Shown here: positions 1 to 7,720 of the stretch, in pieces
Position numbering within the stretch: position 1 is the stretch's first letter
How the letters are laid out: each line of letters opens with the position of its first letter
From: Lachnospiraceae bacterium
GTDB lineage: Bacteria; Bacillota; Clostridia; Lachnospirales; Lachnospiraceae
Direction of reading: 5' to 3'
DNA length: 64,000 nucleotides
Assembly: GCA_017627275.1 (NCBI GenBank)
Contig: JAGAHC010000056.1
Span: 16,204-80,203 of the forward strand
Translations under genes and position numbers: made by a program
The notes under the pieces: model-generated
What the model saw: only the letters and a program-made list of their open reading frames with translations
Told to the model about the DNA's origin: nothing
Database searches by the model: none

Positions 1-61
1 GCGGTGCGGTGTTTGTGAGACAGCATGGGAGTGAGGTGGAAGTGAAAACATTTTTTGGGAC

Positions 62-90
62 TTGCGTTCGGGAACGCGGTTTGCTATACT
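62..90 (+). promoter_or_regulatory. Sigma-A-type promoter of recA
   Basis: The -35 box TTGCGT (62-67) and -10 box TATACT (85-90) are separated by exactly 17 bases, ahead of recA and just upstream of a LexA-type operator. Bases 1-61 show no recognisable gene. One frame stays open from the window edge to a TAA at about 90-92, so it could be the tail of an upstream gene, but I do not recognise it. Confidence 0.75.
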
Positions 91-96
91 AATACA

Positions 97-108
97 GAAC
101 AAATGTTC
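97..108. promoter_or_regulatory. LexA (SOS) operator of recA
   Basis: GAACAAATGTTC is a perfect GAAC-N4-GTTC palindrome, the core of the Gram-positive LexA/DinR box. It begins six bases after the -10 box, so it covers the expected transcription start, and bound LexA should block initiation. This is the expected arrangement for DNA-damage induction of recA. Confidence 0.85.
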
Positions 109-158
109 GGTATACATTTGTGAATCGATTTGAGCAGTAAATATAAGGGAGAAAAACT

Positions 159-1250
159 ATGGCAATGGATCAGGATCAGAAATTAAAGGCACTGGATGCA
201 GCCCTCTCACAGATAGAGAAGCAGTACGGCAAGGGCGCCGTGATGAAACTGGGTGACCCCGGGCGTCCGATGGAAGTGGAGACGATTCCGACAGGTTCCC
301 TGTCCCTGGATATCGCACTGGGCCTCGGCGGGATCCCGAAGGGCAGAGTGATCGAGATCTACGGACCGGAGTCTTCGGGTAAGACGACCGTGACGCTTCA
401 TATGATCGCGGAGGTGCAAAGACGCGGCGGCATCGCCGGCTTCATCGACGCGGAGCACGCCCTGGATCCGGTCTACGCGAAGAACATCGGCGTGGACATC
501 GACAATCTGTATATTTCCCAGCCGGACAGCGGGGAACAGGCGCTGGAGATCACGGAGACGATGGTACGGTCCGGCGCGATCGACATCGTGGTCGTGGACT
601 CCGTGGCGGCCCTTGTGCCGAAGGCCGAGATCGACGGCGATATGGGCGACTCCCATGTGGGTCTGCAGGCTCGTTTGATGTCGCAGGCGCTGAGGAAGCT
701 TACGGCCGTCATCAGCAAATCCAACTGTGCCGTGGTCTTTATCAACCAGCTGCGTGAGAAGGTCGGCATCATGTTCGGTAATCCCGAGACGACGACCGGC
801 GGCCGGGCACTGAAATTCTATTCCTCCGTGCGTATGGATGTGCGCCGCATCGAGTCCATCAAGCAGAACGGAGAGGTCATCGGCAACCGTACGCGCGTGA
901 AGGTGGTCAAGAACAAGATCGCTCCGCCGTTCAGGGAAGCAGAATTTGACATTATGTTCGGCAAGGGCATCTCCTATGTCGGCGACGTGCTCGACCTGGC
1001 GGCGAATGCCGATATCATCAATAAGAGCGGCGCCTGATACAACTACGGCAACAACAAGATCGGACAGGGCAGAGAGAATACCAAGCTCTACCTGGAAGAG
1101 AATCCGGCGCTGTTGTACGAGATCGACAGGAAGGTGCGCGAGCACTTCGGCCTGGATCCGGAGGGCGCAAGACAGCTGGCAACGAAGGCTGCTGACGATG
1201 CCGACAAGACGGAAGCAAAGGCCGGGAAAGAGAAAAAGACGGAAGAATAA
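159..1250 (+). pseudogene. recA: recA, interrupted by an in-frame TGA at codon 293
   Basis: RecA is the recombinase that forms the nucleoprotein filament for strand exchange and stimulates LexA self-cleavage. The Walker A motif GPESSGKT and the conserved [10 protein letters not shown] segment are present. Translation from ATG 159 (upstream AAGGGAGAAAA as ribosome site) reaches TGA at 1035-1037, giving a 292-residue product. The same frame continues to TAA at 1248-1250 with typical RecA C-terminal sequence, including IGQGRENTK, so the intact gene would be 363 codons. The stop replaces the Trp corresponding to E. coli RecA Trp290, a single TGG-to-TGA change. TGA ends many genes here and TGG encodes Trp elsewhere, so a general Trp recoding is unlikely. 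It may be a sequence error, a true nonsense mutation or an unexplained readthrough site. The truncated form would lack the C-terminal DNA-binding domain. Confidence 0.9.
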
Positions 1251-1261
1251 GGAACCCCCTC

Positions 1262-1891
1262 GTGTTTGTAGAATCCATTACGGCAATCAATCGCAATAAA
1301 CGCAGGGTCTGCCTCTCTCAGGCGGCAGACCCTGCGTTTTCTTCCTTCCCCTTACGGAACGCGGATATTCTCGCGTTTTCGCTGCGGGAAGGAGGAGAGG
1401 TATCACCGGAGATATGGGAAGAGATCTGTCTTACGCTTCGTAAGGACTGCCTTTCCAAAAGCGCCGACCTGTTAAAGTCGCAGGATTATACCGTGGCGCG
1501 TCTGAAAAAGAAGCTGCGGGAGGCATCTTTCCCTGCGCCCGTCATCGACGAAGCCGTGGCGGAGATGGAAGAGGCAGGGTATCTCGATGACAGAAGATAT
1601 GCGGAGAGTTTTTTGAGGGCCCATATGGGAGACAGAAGTTTCCTGAAACTGCGGCAGGACTTAAAGGACAGGGGCGTATCGGGCGCCGTCATTGAGGAAG
1701 CCTTTGCCGGGGCAGAGGACGAAGGGATCCTCTCAAATCAGGAGGAAGAACAGATCCGGAAGATCCTTTCGAAGAAGGGGTTTGATAAAGAGACGGCGGA
1801 TTGGGAGGAGAAGCAGAAGATGATGGCCGCTCTCTACCGGCGCGGCTTTTCCTCCGAAACCATTCGCAGGGTCCTCGGAGAGACAGAGTGA
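1262..1891 (+). CDS. recX: Regulatory protein RecX
   Basis: RecX is a small helical-repeat protein that modulates RecA filaments, and it commonly follows recA as it does here (11 bases after the full recA frame). The three-helix repeats are visible, for example the segment with YTVARLKKKL followed by AGYLDDRRYAES, the most conserved RecX stretch. The predicted product is 209 residues, a usual length. I chose GTG 1262 because AAGGA lies about eight bases upstream and because the N-terminus (ITAINRNKRRV, then SLREGGEVSPE) resembles other Clostridia RecX N-termini. A strong terminator-like hairpin lies inside codons 13-26, which probably lowers recX expression relative to recA. A later start would avoid the hairpin but lose conserved N-terminal sequence. 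Confidence 0.85.
   Translation: MFVESITAINRNKRRVCLSQAADPAFSSFPLRNADILAFSLREGGEVSPEIWEEICLTLRKDCLSKSADLLKSQDYTVARLKKKLREASFPAPVIDEAVAEMEEAGYLDDRRYAESFLRAHMGDRSFLKLRQDLKDRGVSGAVIEEAFAGAEDEGILSNQEEEQIRKILSKKGFDKETADWEEKQKMMAALYRRGFSSETIRRVLGETE
1299..1346 (+). terminator. Terminator-like hairpin inside the recX coding region
   Basis: The arms 1299-1313 (AACGCAGGGTCTGCC) and 1324-1338 are perfectly complementary over 15 bp with a 10-base loop, followed by TTTTCTTCCTT. It has the form of an intrinsic terminator and would limit read-through from recA into recX. It is translated as part of recX if GTG 1262 is the start, so ribosome movement over the arms could affect folding. Confidence 0.75.
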
Positions 1892-1991
1892 CCGGTTTGT
1901 AAGATTGACAGCCTTGTCAGATTTATATAAAATAGTTCTGTTGTGATTTTACATTTTGTACAATGAAAATTTAATAAGGAGGACTCCTGTA

Positions 1992-3539
1992 ATGCTCTAT
2001 ACCATTATTGGAGTGATTCTGGCGCTTGCCGTTTCGATCCCCGCAACCTTCGTCATGACGTCCAACTATCGCAAGAAACAGATGGACTTAAAGATCGGAA
2101 ATGCGGAAGAAAAGGCAAGAGCAATCATTGATGAGGCGCTGACCGTCGCGGAAGCCAAAAAGCGGGAAGCCCTGCTGGAAGTCAAGGAAGAATCGATCAA
2201 GACCAGGAACGACCTGGAAAAGGAGATTCGTGACAGAAGAAACGAGGTGCAGCGCAACGAGCGCCGCGTGCAGCAGAAGGAAGAAGCCATCGACCGCAAG
2301 ACCGATGCTTTGGAACGCAAGGAACAGAGCCTTTCATCAAAGGAAGAATCACTTCGTAAACAGAAAGAAGAAGTGACACGGTTAACAGCAGAGCGCATAC
2401 AGGAACTGGAACGAATTTCCGGATTGACCTCTGAACAGGCAAAAGAATACCTGTTAAAGACCCTGGAAGAAGATGTAAGACATGATTCGGCGGTGATGAT
2501 CAAGGAGATCGAAGCCCAGGCCAAAGAAGAGGCGGACAAGAAAGCCAGAGAATACGTCATCGGCGCAATCCAGCGCTGCGCTGCAGAACATGTGGCGGAA
2601 TCGACGATCTCGGTGGTCCAGCTTCCCAGTGACGATATGAAAGGTCGTATCATCGGCCGCGAAGGACGCAATATCCGTACACTGGAGACGATGACCGGCG
2701 TGGATCTCATCATCGACGACACACCGGAGGCGGTGGTAATCTCCGGTTTTGATCCGGTCCGCAGAGAGGTTGCGCGCATCGCGCTTGAAAAACTCATTGT
2801 GGACGGCCGTATCCATCCGGCCCGGATCGAGGAAATGGTCGAAAAGGCACAGAAGGAAGTAGATGCCAAGATCAAAGAGGAAGGCGAAGCGGCCACCCTG
2901 GAAGTGGGCGTGCACGGGATCCATCCCGAGCTGGTCAGACTTCTTGGCAGAATGCGGTATCGCACCAGCTACGGACAGAATGTCCTGAAGCACTCCATCG
3001 AGGTCGCCCTTTTATCGGGGATCCTCGCCGGAGAACTCGGACTCGATGTCCGGATGGCCAAACGTGCGGGCCTTCTGCATGACATCGGCAAGGCCGTCGA
3101 CCACGACATGGAAGGATCTCACGTACAGCTCGGTGCGGAACTTTGCAGAAAATACAAAGAATCGCCGATCGTCATCAACGCGGTCGAATCGCACCACGGC
3201 GACGTGGAACCCACCAACCTCATTTCCTGCATCGTGCAGGCAGCGGATACCATCTCCGCAGCCAGACCCGGTGCGAGACGTGAGACGCTTGAGACCTATA
3301 CCACCAGGCTCAATCAATTGGAAGAAATCACAAACAGCTTTAAAGGGGTCAGTAATTCTTATGCTATTCAGGCGGGCAGAGAAGTTCGTGTTATGGTAGT
3401 TCCTGAACAGATTACCGATGCGGATATGGTACTGTTAGCCAGGGATATCTCCAAGAAGATCGAAGGAGAAATGGAATATCCCGGACAGATCAAAGTCAGC
3501 GTAATCAGAGAGTCGAGAGTGACCGATTACGCAAAGTAA
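1992..3539 (+). CDS. rny: Ribonuclease Y
   Basis: RNase Y is the membrane-anchored endoribonuclease that starts mRNA decay in Firmicutes. The 515-residue protein has the standard layout: one N-terminal transmembrane helix (about residues 2-22), a long charged coiled coil (about 25-200), a KH RNA-binding domain containing [12 protein letters not shown], then the HD domain with LLHDIGKA and VESHHGD. The start is ATG 1992 behind AAGGAGG, and an in-frame ATG at 1956 lacks a ribosome site. It is followed by an intrinsic terminator. Its place behind recA and recX is common in Clostridia. Confidence 0.96.
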   Translation: MLYTIIGVILALAVSIPATFVMTSNYRKKQMDLKIGNAEEKARAIIDEALTVAEAKKREALLEVKEESIKTRNDLEKEIRDRRNEVQRNERRVQQKEEAIDRKTDALERKEQSLSSKEESLRKQKEEVTRLTAERIQELERISGLTSEQAKEYLLKTLEEDVRHDSAVMIKEIEAQAKEEADKKAREYVIGAIQRCAAEHVAESTISVVQLPSDDMKGRIIGREGRNIRTLETMTGVDLIIDDTPEAVVISGFDPVRREVARIALEKLIVDGRIHPARIEEMVEKAQKEVDAKIKEEGEAATLEVGVHGIHPELVRLLGRMRYRTSYGQNVLKHSIEVALLSGILAGELGLDVRMAKRAGLLHDIGKAVDHDMEGSHVQLGAELCRKYKESPIVINAVESHHGDVEPTNLISCIVQAADTISAARPGARRETLETYTTRLNQLEEITNSFKGVSNSYAIQAGREVRVMVVPEQITDADMVLLARDISKKIEGEMEYPGQIKVSVIRESRVTDYAK

Positions 3540-3550
3540 GGATTCAAAGA

Positions 3551-3586
3551 AAGCCACCGTGCAATTGTTTTGTACGGTGGCTTTTT
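3551..3586 (+). terminator. Intrinsic terminator after rny
   Basis: AAGCCACCGT (3551-3560) pairs perfectly with ACGGTGGCTT (3574-3583), followed by a run of T, 12 bases after the rny stop. Confidence 0.88.
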
Positions 3587-3590
3587 CGTG

Positions 3591-3664
3591 GAAGGAACCA
3601 CTATCCCTGAGGAAACTGGTCCCTGTACTGCGGGACCAGTTTCCTCAGGGATAGTGGTTCCTTC
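3591..3664. repeat. Perfect 33-bp inverted repeat with 8-base loop
   Basis: Arms 3591-3623 and 3632-3664 are exact reverse complements, starting GAAGGAACCACTATCCC, around the loop TGTACTGC. It follows the rny terminator and precedes the recombinase gene. There is no T-run at either end, so it is not simply a terminator. The outer sequence GGAACCACT recurs in the hairpin at 17375-17405, which suggests a dispersed family of palindromic elements. Confidence 0.85.
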
Positions 3665-3672
3665 ATTTGTGG

Positions 3673-3678
3673 TAGAAT
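3673..3678 (+). promoter_or_regulatory. Possible -10 element of the recombinase gene
   Basis: TAGAAT preceded by TGG resembles an extended -10 box. Transcription would start about six bases downstream, essentially at ATG 3685, and no Shine-Dalgarno sequence precedes that ATG. A clear -35 box is absent because the inverted repeat occupies that region. Confidence 0.4.
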
Positions 3679-3684
3679 AGAAAA

Positions 3685-4551
3685 ATGCAGACAGATACCG
3701 GGTGGATCGAGGCGTTCCTTTCGGCGCCGGAAAAAAGCATGCATACCAAAAAGGCCTATCAGAAGGAACTGAGGGACTTATATTCGTATGCGAAAAAACG
3801 GGAAGTGCAAAGTGCGCAGGACATGCGCGCTTCTTTTTTTGAAAAGCTTTCCGAGGACCTCCCGACGATCAGGGCCTCCCGAAGCGCCGCAGCGCGGTTC
3901 GTCAGTGCCGTGCACAGTTACTTCTCTTTTCTGCAGGAAACGGGCAGGATTCCGACCAATGCGGCGGACTTCCTTTCGATCCCTTCCGTCTACCCGAAAC
4001 CAAAAACTCCCGAGATCCTAACAAAAGCAGAGATCGAGTCGCTCCTTACGGCGCCGCAGGGTGACTCCATGACGGCACGGCGCGACAGGGCGATCCTTAC
4101 GCTGTTATATGCGGCGGGGCTTCGCGCGTCGGAAGTCATTTCGACGCGCGTGGAGGACGCAGATCTGCAGGCCGGCATGATACAGGTAAAAGGCCGCCTC
4201 ATTCCGTTTGACCGGGAGACGAGAAAAGCGCTCGTAGCTTGGCTCCTTACAAGAAAAGAGTTGACTGCCGATCCGGAAGGGCCCTTGTTCCTAAGCCGGG
4301 CGGGAAAGCCCCTGTCGCGGCAGAGCGTCTGGAATATCATCCGGAAATATGCAAAAGAAGCAGGCCTTACGGATAAGGGGAATGCCCGCACGCTGCGCAG
4401 GAGCCTGACCTTTCATCTGATGAGGCAGGGAGCAGAAGAGGAGACGGTCAAAGAGCTCCTCGGCCTGAAAAGCACTGCCGCATATGCCGGCTATCGCAAC
4501 CGCGAAAAGGAGCGGATGCGCAAAGCACAAAAAAAGGCGCGAAAGGCCTGA
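3685..4551 (+). CDS. XerC/XerD-like tyrosine recombinase with degenerate active site
   Basis: The 288-residue protein has the two-domain layout of Xer recombinases: an N-terminal SAM-like core-binding domain (about 5-95) and a C-terminal catalytic domain. Visible catalytic residues are Arg147 (GLRASEV), Lys169 (VKGR), Arg238 and nucleophile Tyr270. The two histidines of the R-K-H-R-H-Y set are replaced: the HxxR box reads R235-T-L-R238, and the position usually His or Trp after the conserved Gly is Leu261. Tyr spacing from Gly260 is normal, so this alignment is firm. Family knowledge says these His assist catalysis, so activity may be reduced or altered. No integrase-type cargo lies nearby and the next gene is glgA. 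It could be a chromosomal Xer paralogue or a decaying integrase. Confidence 0.82.
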   Translation: MQTDTGWIEAFLSAPEKSMHTKKAYQKELRDLYSYAKKREVQSAQDMRASFFEKLSEDLPTIRASRSAAARFVSAVHSYFSFLQETGRIPTNAADFLSIPSVYPKPKTPEILTKAEIESLLTAPQGDSMTARRDRAILTLLYAAGLRASEVISTRVEDADLQAGMIQVKGRLIPFDRETRKALVAWLLTRKELTADPEGPLFLSRAGKPLSRQSVWNIIRKYAKEAGLTDKGNARTLRRSLTFHLMRQGAEEETVKELLGLKSTAAYAGYRNREKERMRKAQKKARKA

Positions 4552-4574
4552 CACAGGCCTTCCTATGGTATAAT
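4548..4574 (+). promoter_or_regulatory. Possible promoter of glgA
   Basis: CTGACA (4548-4553), overlapping the preceding stop codon, and a consensus TATAAT (4569-4574) are 15 bases apart, slightly short. The perfect -10 and its position 42 bases before glgA support a promoter. Confidence 0.45.
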
Positions 4575-4615
4575 AATAGGAACTGTCATACTGAAGAAAA
4601 AGAAGGGATACGGAA

Positions 4616-6064
4616 TTGAAAAAAATACTCTTTGCAGCCTCTGAAGCGGTCCCCTTTATCAAGTCGGGCGGACTGGCGGATGTCGTAGGCTCTCTTCCGA
4701 AAGCGCTGGACAGCCAGTACTATGATGTGCGCGTCATTCTCCCCAAATATGCCTGCATGAAGCAGGAGATCAAGGACAAGATGGAGTTTGTCCTGAATTT
4801 CTATATGGATTTTGACTGGCAGCAGATGTATGTCGGGGTCCTGAAGGCAGAAGACCGCGGGATCACATACTATTTCATCGACAATGAATCGCTGTTTTCA
4901 ACGGAAACCATCTATACCGGCGATGCTCTGTTTGAGATCAAACGGTTCGCGTTCTTCTCCAAGGCGGTGCTGAGCGCGCTGCCGCTCATCGACTTCCAGC
5001 CGGATATCATCCACTGTCATGACTGGCAGACCGGACTGATCCCGGTGTACCTGAAAGAGCGCTTTCAGGGCGATCTGTTCTTCCATGACGTGAAGACGGT
5101 CATGACCATCCACAACCTGAAGTTCCAGGGAAGATGGAACGTGCAGGAAGTGGAAGACATTACCGGCCTTTCCGGATACTTCTTCACGCCGGACAAACTG
5201 GAATTCAACAAGGACGCCAACCTCTTAAAGGGCGGCCTCGTCTATGCCGATGCCATCACCACGGTTTCGCCGACGTATGCCGAAGAGATCAAGACCTCCT
5301 TCTACGGGGAAGGGCTCGAAGGCCTGATGAACGCAAGAAGCGGAGATCTCCGCGGGATCCTGAACGGCATCGACTACGAAGAATTCGATCCGGCAAACGA
5401 TCCGCTCATCGCCTATCCCTACAGCATTCAGAATTTCCGTAAGGTGAAGGTAAAGAACAAACTGGCCCTGCAGAAAAAGCTGGGGCTCGTGGAAGACGAA
5501 AAGTGCTTCCTGGTGGGGATCGTATCCCGCCTGACAGACCAGAAGGGCTTTGATCTGATCGCGCACGTGCTGGAAGAGATCCTTTCGACCGACGCCATCC
5601 AGGTGGTGGTCCTCGGCACGGGGGAAGAGCGCTACGAAAACATGTTCCGCTATTTTGACTGGAAGTATCATGAAAAGCTTTCGGCCAACATCACCTATGA
5701 CAACACGCTTTCCCACATGATCTATGCCGGCGCGGACGCCTTCCTTATGCCGTCCCTTTTCGAACCATGCGGGCTGGCGCAGCTCATGAGCCTGCGCTAC
5801 GGGACCCTGCCGATCGTCCGGGAGACCGGCGGCTTAAAAGACACGGTCAAACCGTATAACAAGTTCGAAGGAACCGGCACGGGATTCTCCTTTGCCAACT
5901 ACAATGCCCACGAGATGATGCGGACCATCCGTTACGCGGAGCAGATCTATTACGATAAAAAACGGGAGTGGAACAAGATCGTCGAGCATGCGATGAGCGA
6001 AAACTTCTCCTGGGATGTGTCTGCAAAGCAGTATCAACTCATGTATGACTGGCTCATCGGATAG
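4616..6064 (+). CDS. glgA: Glycogen synthase (ADP-glucose type)
   Basis: GlgA adds glucose from ADP-glucose to the non-reducing end of alpha-1,4-glucan. The 482-residue product has the usual length of this GT5, GT-B-fold enzyme. The N-terminal KSGGLADVVGSLPKAL motif binds ADP-glucose and the C-terminal PSLFEPCGLAQ segment holds the conserved catalytic-site Glu. The start is a TTG behind AAGAAGGG, and the usual GlgA N-terminus (KKILFAASEAVPF) begins right there. No other glycogen genes are adjacent. The downstream flippase gene overlaps its 3' end by about 20 bases, which suggests translational coupling. Confidence 0.95.
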   Translation: MKKILFAASEAVPFIKSGGLADVVGSLPKALDSQYYDVRVILPKYACMKQEIKDKMEFVLNFYMDFDWQQMYVGVLKAEDRGITYYFIDNESLFSTETIYTGDALFEIKRFAFFSKAVLSALPLIDFQPDIIHCHDWQTGLIPVYLKERFQGDLFFHDVKTVMTIHNLKFQGRWNVQEVEDITGLSGYFFTPDKLEFNKDANLLKGGLVYADAITTVSPTYAEEIKTSFYGEGLEGLMNARSGDLRGILNGIDYEEFDPANDPLIAYPYSIQNFRKVKVKNKLALQKKLGLVEDEKCFLVGIVSRLTDQKGFDLIAHVLEEILSTDAIQVVVLGTGEERYENMFRYFDWKYHEKLSANITYDNTLSHMIYAGADAFLMPSLFEPCGLAQLMSLRYGTLPIVRETGGLKDTVKPYNKFEGTGTGFSFANYNAHEMMRTIRYAEQIYYDKKREWNKIVEHAMSENFSWDVSAKQYQLMYDWLIG

Positions 6065-7706
6065 CAGAAAAGGACTTATATACCAGGCCGGCATTCTGGC
6101 AGGCGCGAGCATCCTTGTCAGGGTGATCGGCCTGCTTTATCGCGCGCCGCTGACCGCCATCATCGGAGATGAGGGGAACGGCTATTACAACATGGCCTAT
6201 AACATCTATACGATCGTTCTTCTGATCTCTTCCTACTCTGTCCCTTCCGCCATCTCCAAGGTCATGGCTTCCAAACTGGCACTCGGAGAAGTAAGAAACG
6301 CGCAGCGCGTTTTTCACTGCGCACTGCTGTATGCACTGGCAGCCGGCATCATCGCCAGTTTGTTTTTGTTTTTCGGAGCGGGGGCGCTGGTTTCTCCCGG
6401 CGCCGTGAGCGTCCTGCGTATCTTTGCACCGACGGTCTTTATCTTCGGGATCCTCGGCGTCTTGCGGGGATACTTTCAGGCGCACGGCTCCATGGTCCAG
6501 ACATCCGTCTCCCAGATCCTGGAACAGCTGATGAACGCCGTGATGTCCATCGTGGCGGCCTACGGTCTGATCTACGTGGCATCCGGAAAAGACCCTACGA
6601 CGCAGGCGAGGTTCGGTGCCATGGGAAGCGCACTGGGAACCGGAAGCGGTGTCGTCATTGCGCTTTTGTACACCGGCTGGTGCTATTACAACGCACAGGG
6701 CGCCCTGCGAAAGGACCTTGCCCGCGACAGGAGCCTGCCGGAACCGTTTTCTTCTACGATGAAGGAAACGATCCTTTCCATCACGCCGTTTATCTTAAGC
6801 AGTTTTATTCTGAATCTCACGACCTCCCTGAACCAGACGATCTATGTAAAGACACTGATCGAGGGAAGGAGCCTGCCGGAAGTCGACATCACGACGCAGT
6901 ACGGGATCTTTTCCACCAAGGCCGTCGTCATTACGAACATCCCCATTTCGATCGCGACGGCGGTCTCGGCAGCCATCATTCCGAGCATCGCCGCTTCCTT
7001 TGCCAGACGCGACATGGCGCTGACAAGAAGCAGAGCGTCGTCGGTACTGAGGATGACGACCCTCATTGCCATGCCCTGCATGGCGGGACTGATCGCCCTC
7101 GCGTGGCCGATCACATTGCTGCTGTTCCCGCAGCAGGCCTCTCTGGACATGGCCTCGATCCTCCTTGCGCTGCTGTCCATTACCGTGCTGTTTTATTCGG
7201 TCTCCACCGTCACGAATGCCATCCTTCAGTCCGTCGGAAAAATTCAGATGCCGCTCATCAGCGCTTCGATCGCGCTCGTGATCCAGACGATCCTTCTGAT
7301 CGTTCTGCTGCGCGGCACCGATATGGGCGTCTACGCGCTGGTACTGGTCAGCGTGTTGTACTCCGTGCTGATCTTTGTCATGAACGAGTGGTTTTTGCAT
7401 CGCTACATTTCGCTGAGGACCAATGTGCTGGATATGTATATCAAACCCTTTGTGGGCTCCGGCCTCATGGGCTTCTGCACGACCGCCCTCTATGCGCTGT
7501 TGTATACGCTTTTGCGGATCGGCGGCATGGAGAGCATGTACAGACGCAACCTCATTGCCATCGGCCCCTCCATCTTGTTTGCGGTCGTGTTTTACCTGTT
7601 CATCATGATCCGCATGGGCGCCGTCACGGATGACGACGTGCTTGCCGTTCCCGGCGGGGGAAGGATTTTGCGGCTGTTGTACAGGCTTCGGTTTTTTAAA
7701 AGATAA
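6045..7706 (+). CDS. MurJ/SpoVB-like polysaccharide or lipid-linked oligosaccharide flippase
   Basis: A polytopic membrane protein of about 553 residues with roughly 14 hydrophobic segments, of the MOP/MATE flippase superfamily. The N-terminal region (GILAGASILVRVIGLLYRAP, then GDEGNGYYNMAYNIY) is typical of the SpoVB/YtgP group, which moves lipid-linked cell-wall or polysaccharide precursors across the membrane. I chose ATG 6045, inside the glgA end; ATG 6015 would only extend the overlap. The next gene begins 15 bases after its stop. Substrate cannot be read from sequence. It may supply the MurJ function, since no other MurJ is in the window. Confidence 0.85.
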   Translation: MTGSSDSRKGLIYQAGILAGASILVRVIGLLYRAPLTAIIGDEGNGYYNMAYNIYTIVLLISSYSVPSAISKVMASKLALGEVRNAQRVFHCALLYALAAGIIASLFLFFGAGALVSPGAVSVLRIFAPTVFIFGILGVLRGYFQAHGSMVQTSVSQILEQLMNAVMSIVAAYGLIYVASGKDPTTQARFGAMGSALGTGSGVVIALLYTGWCYYNAQGALRKDLARDRSLPEPFSSTMKETILSITPFILSSFILNLTTSLNQTIYVKTLIEGRSLPEVDITTQYGIFSTKAVVITNIPISIATAVSAAIIPSIAASFARRDMALTRSRASSVLRMTTLIAMPCMAGLIALAWPITLLLFPQQASLDMASILLALLSITVLFYSVSTVTNAILQSVGKIQMPLISASIALVIQTILLIVLLRGTDMGVYALVLVSVLYSVLIFVMNEWFLHRYISLRTNVLDMYIKPFVGSGLMGFCTTALYALLYTLLRIGGMESMYRRNLIAIGPSILFAVVFYLFIMIRMGAVTDDDVLAVPGGGRILRLLYRLRFFKR

Positions 7707-7720
7707 GGACGAAAAGGCGG

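Noticed and set aside
1-61. Tail of an upstream gene
   Set aside because: One frame is open to about 92 but the translated stretch has no family likeness and runs through the recA promoter, so I did not call it.
1035-1037. TGA as a tryptophan or selenocysteine codon in recA
   Set aside because: TGA ends several intact genes here (recX, dprA, ECF gene region), TGG is used for Trp throughout, and the position is a conserved Trp, not a redox site. No selenocysteine hairpin is evident.
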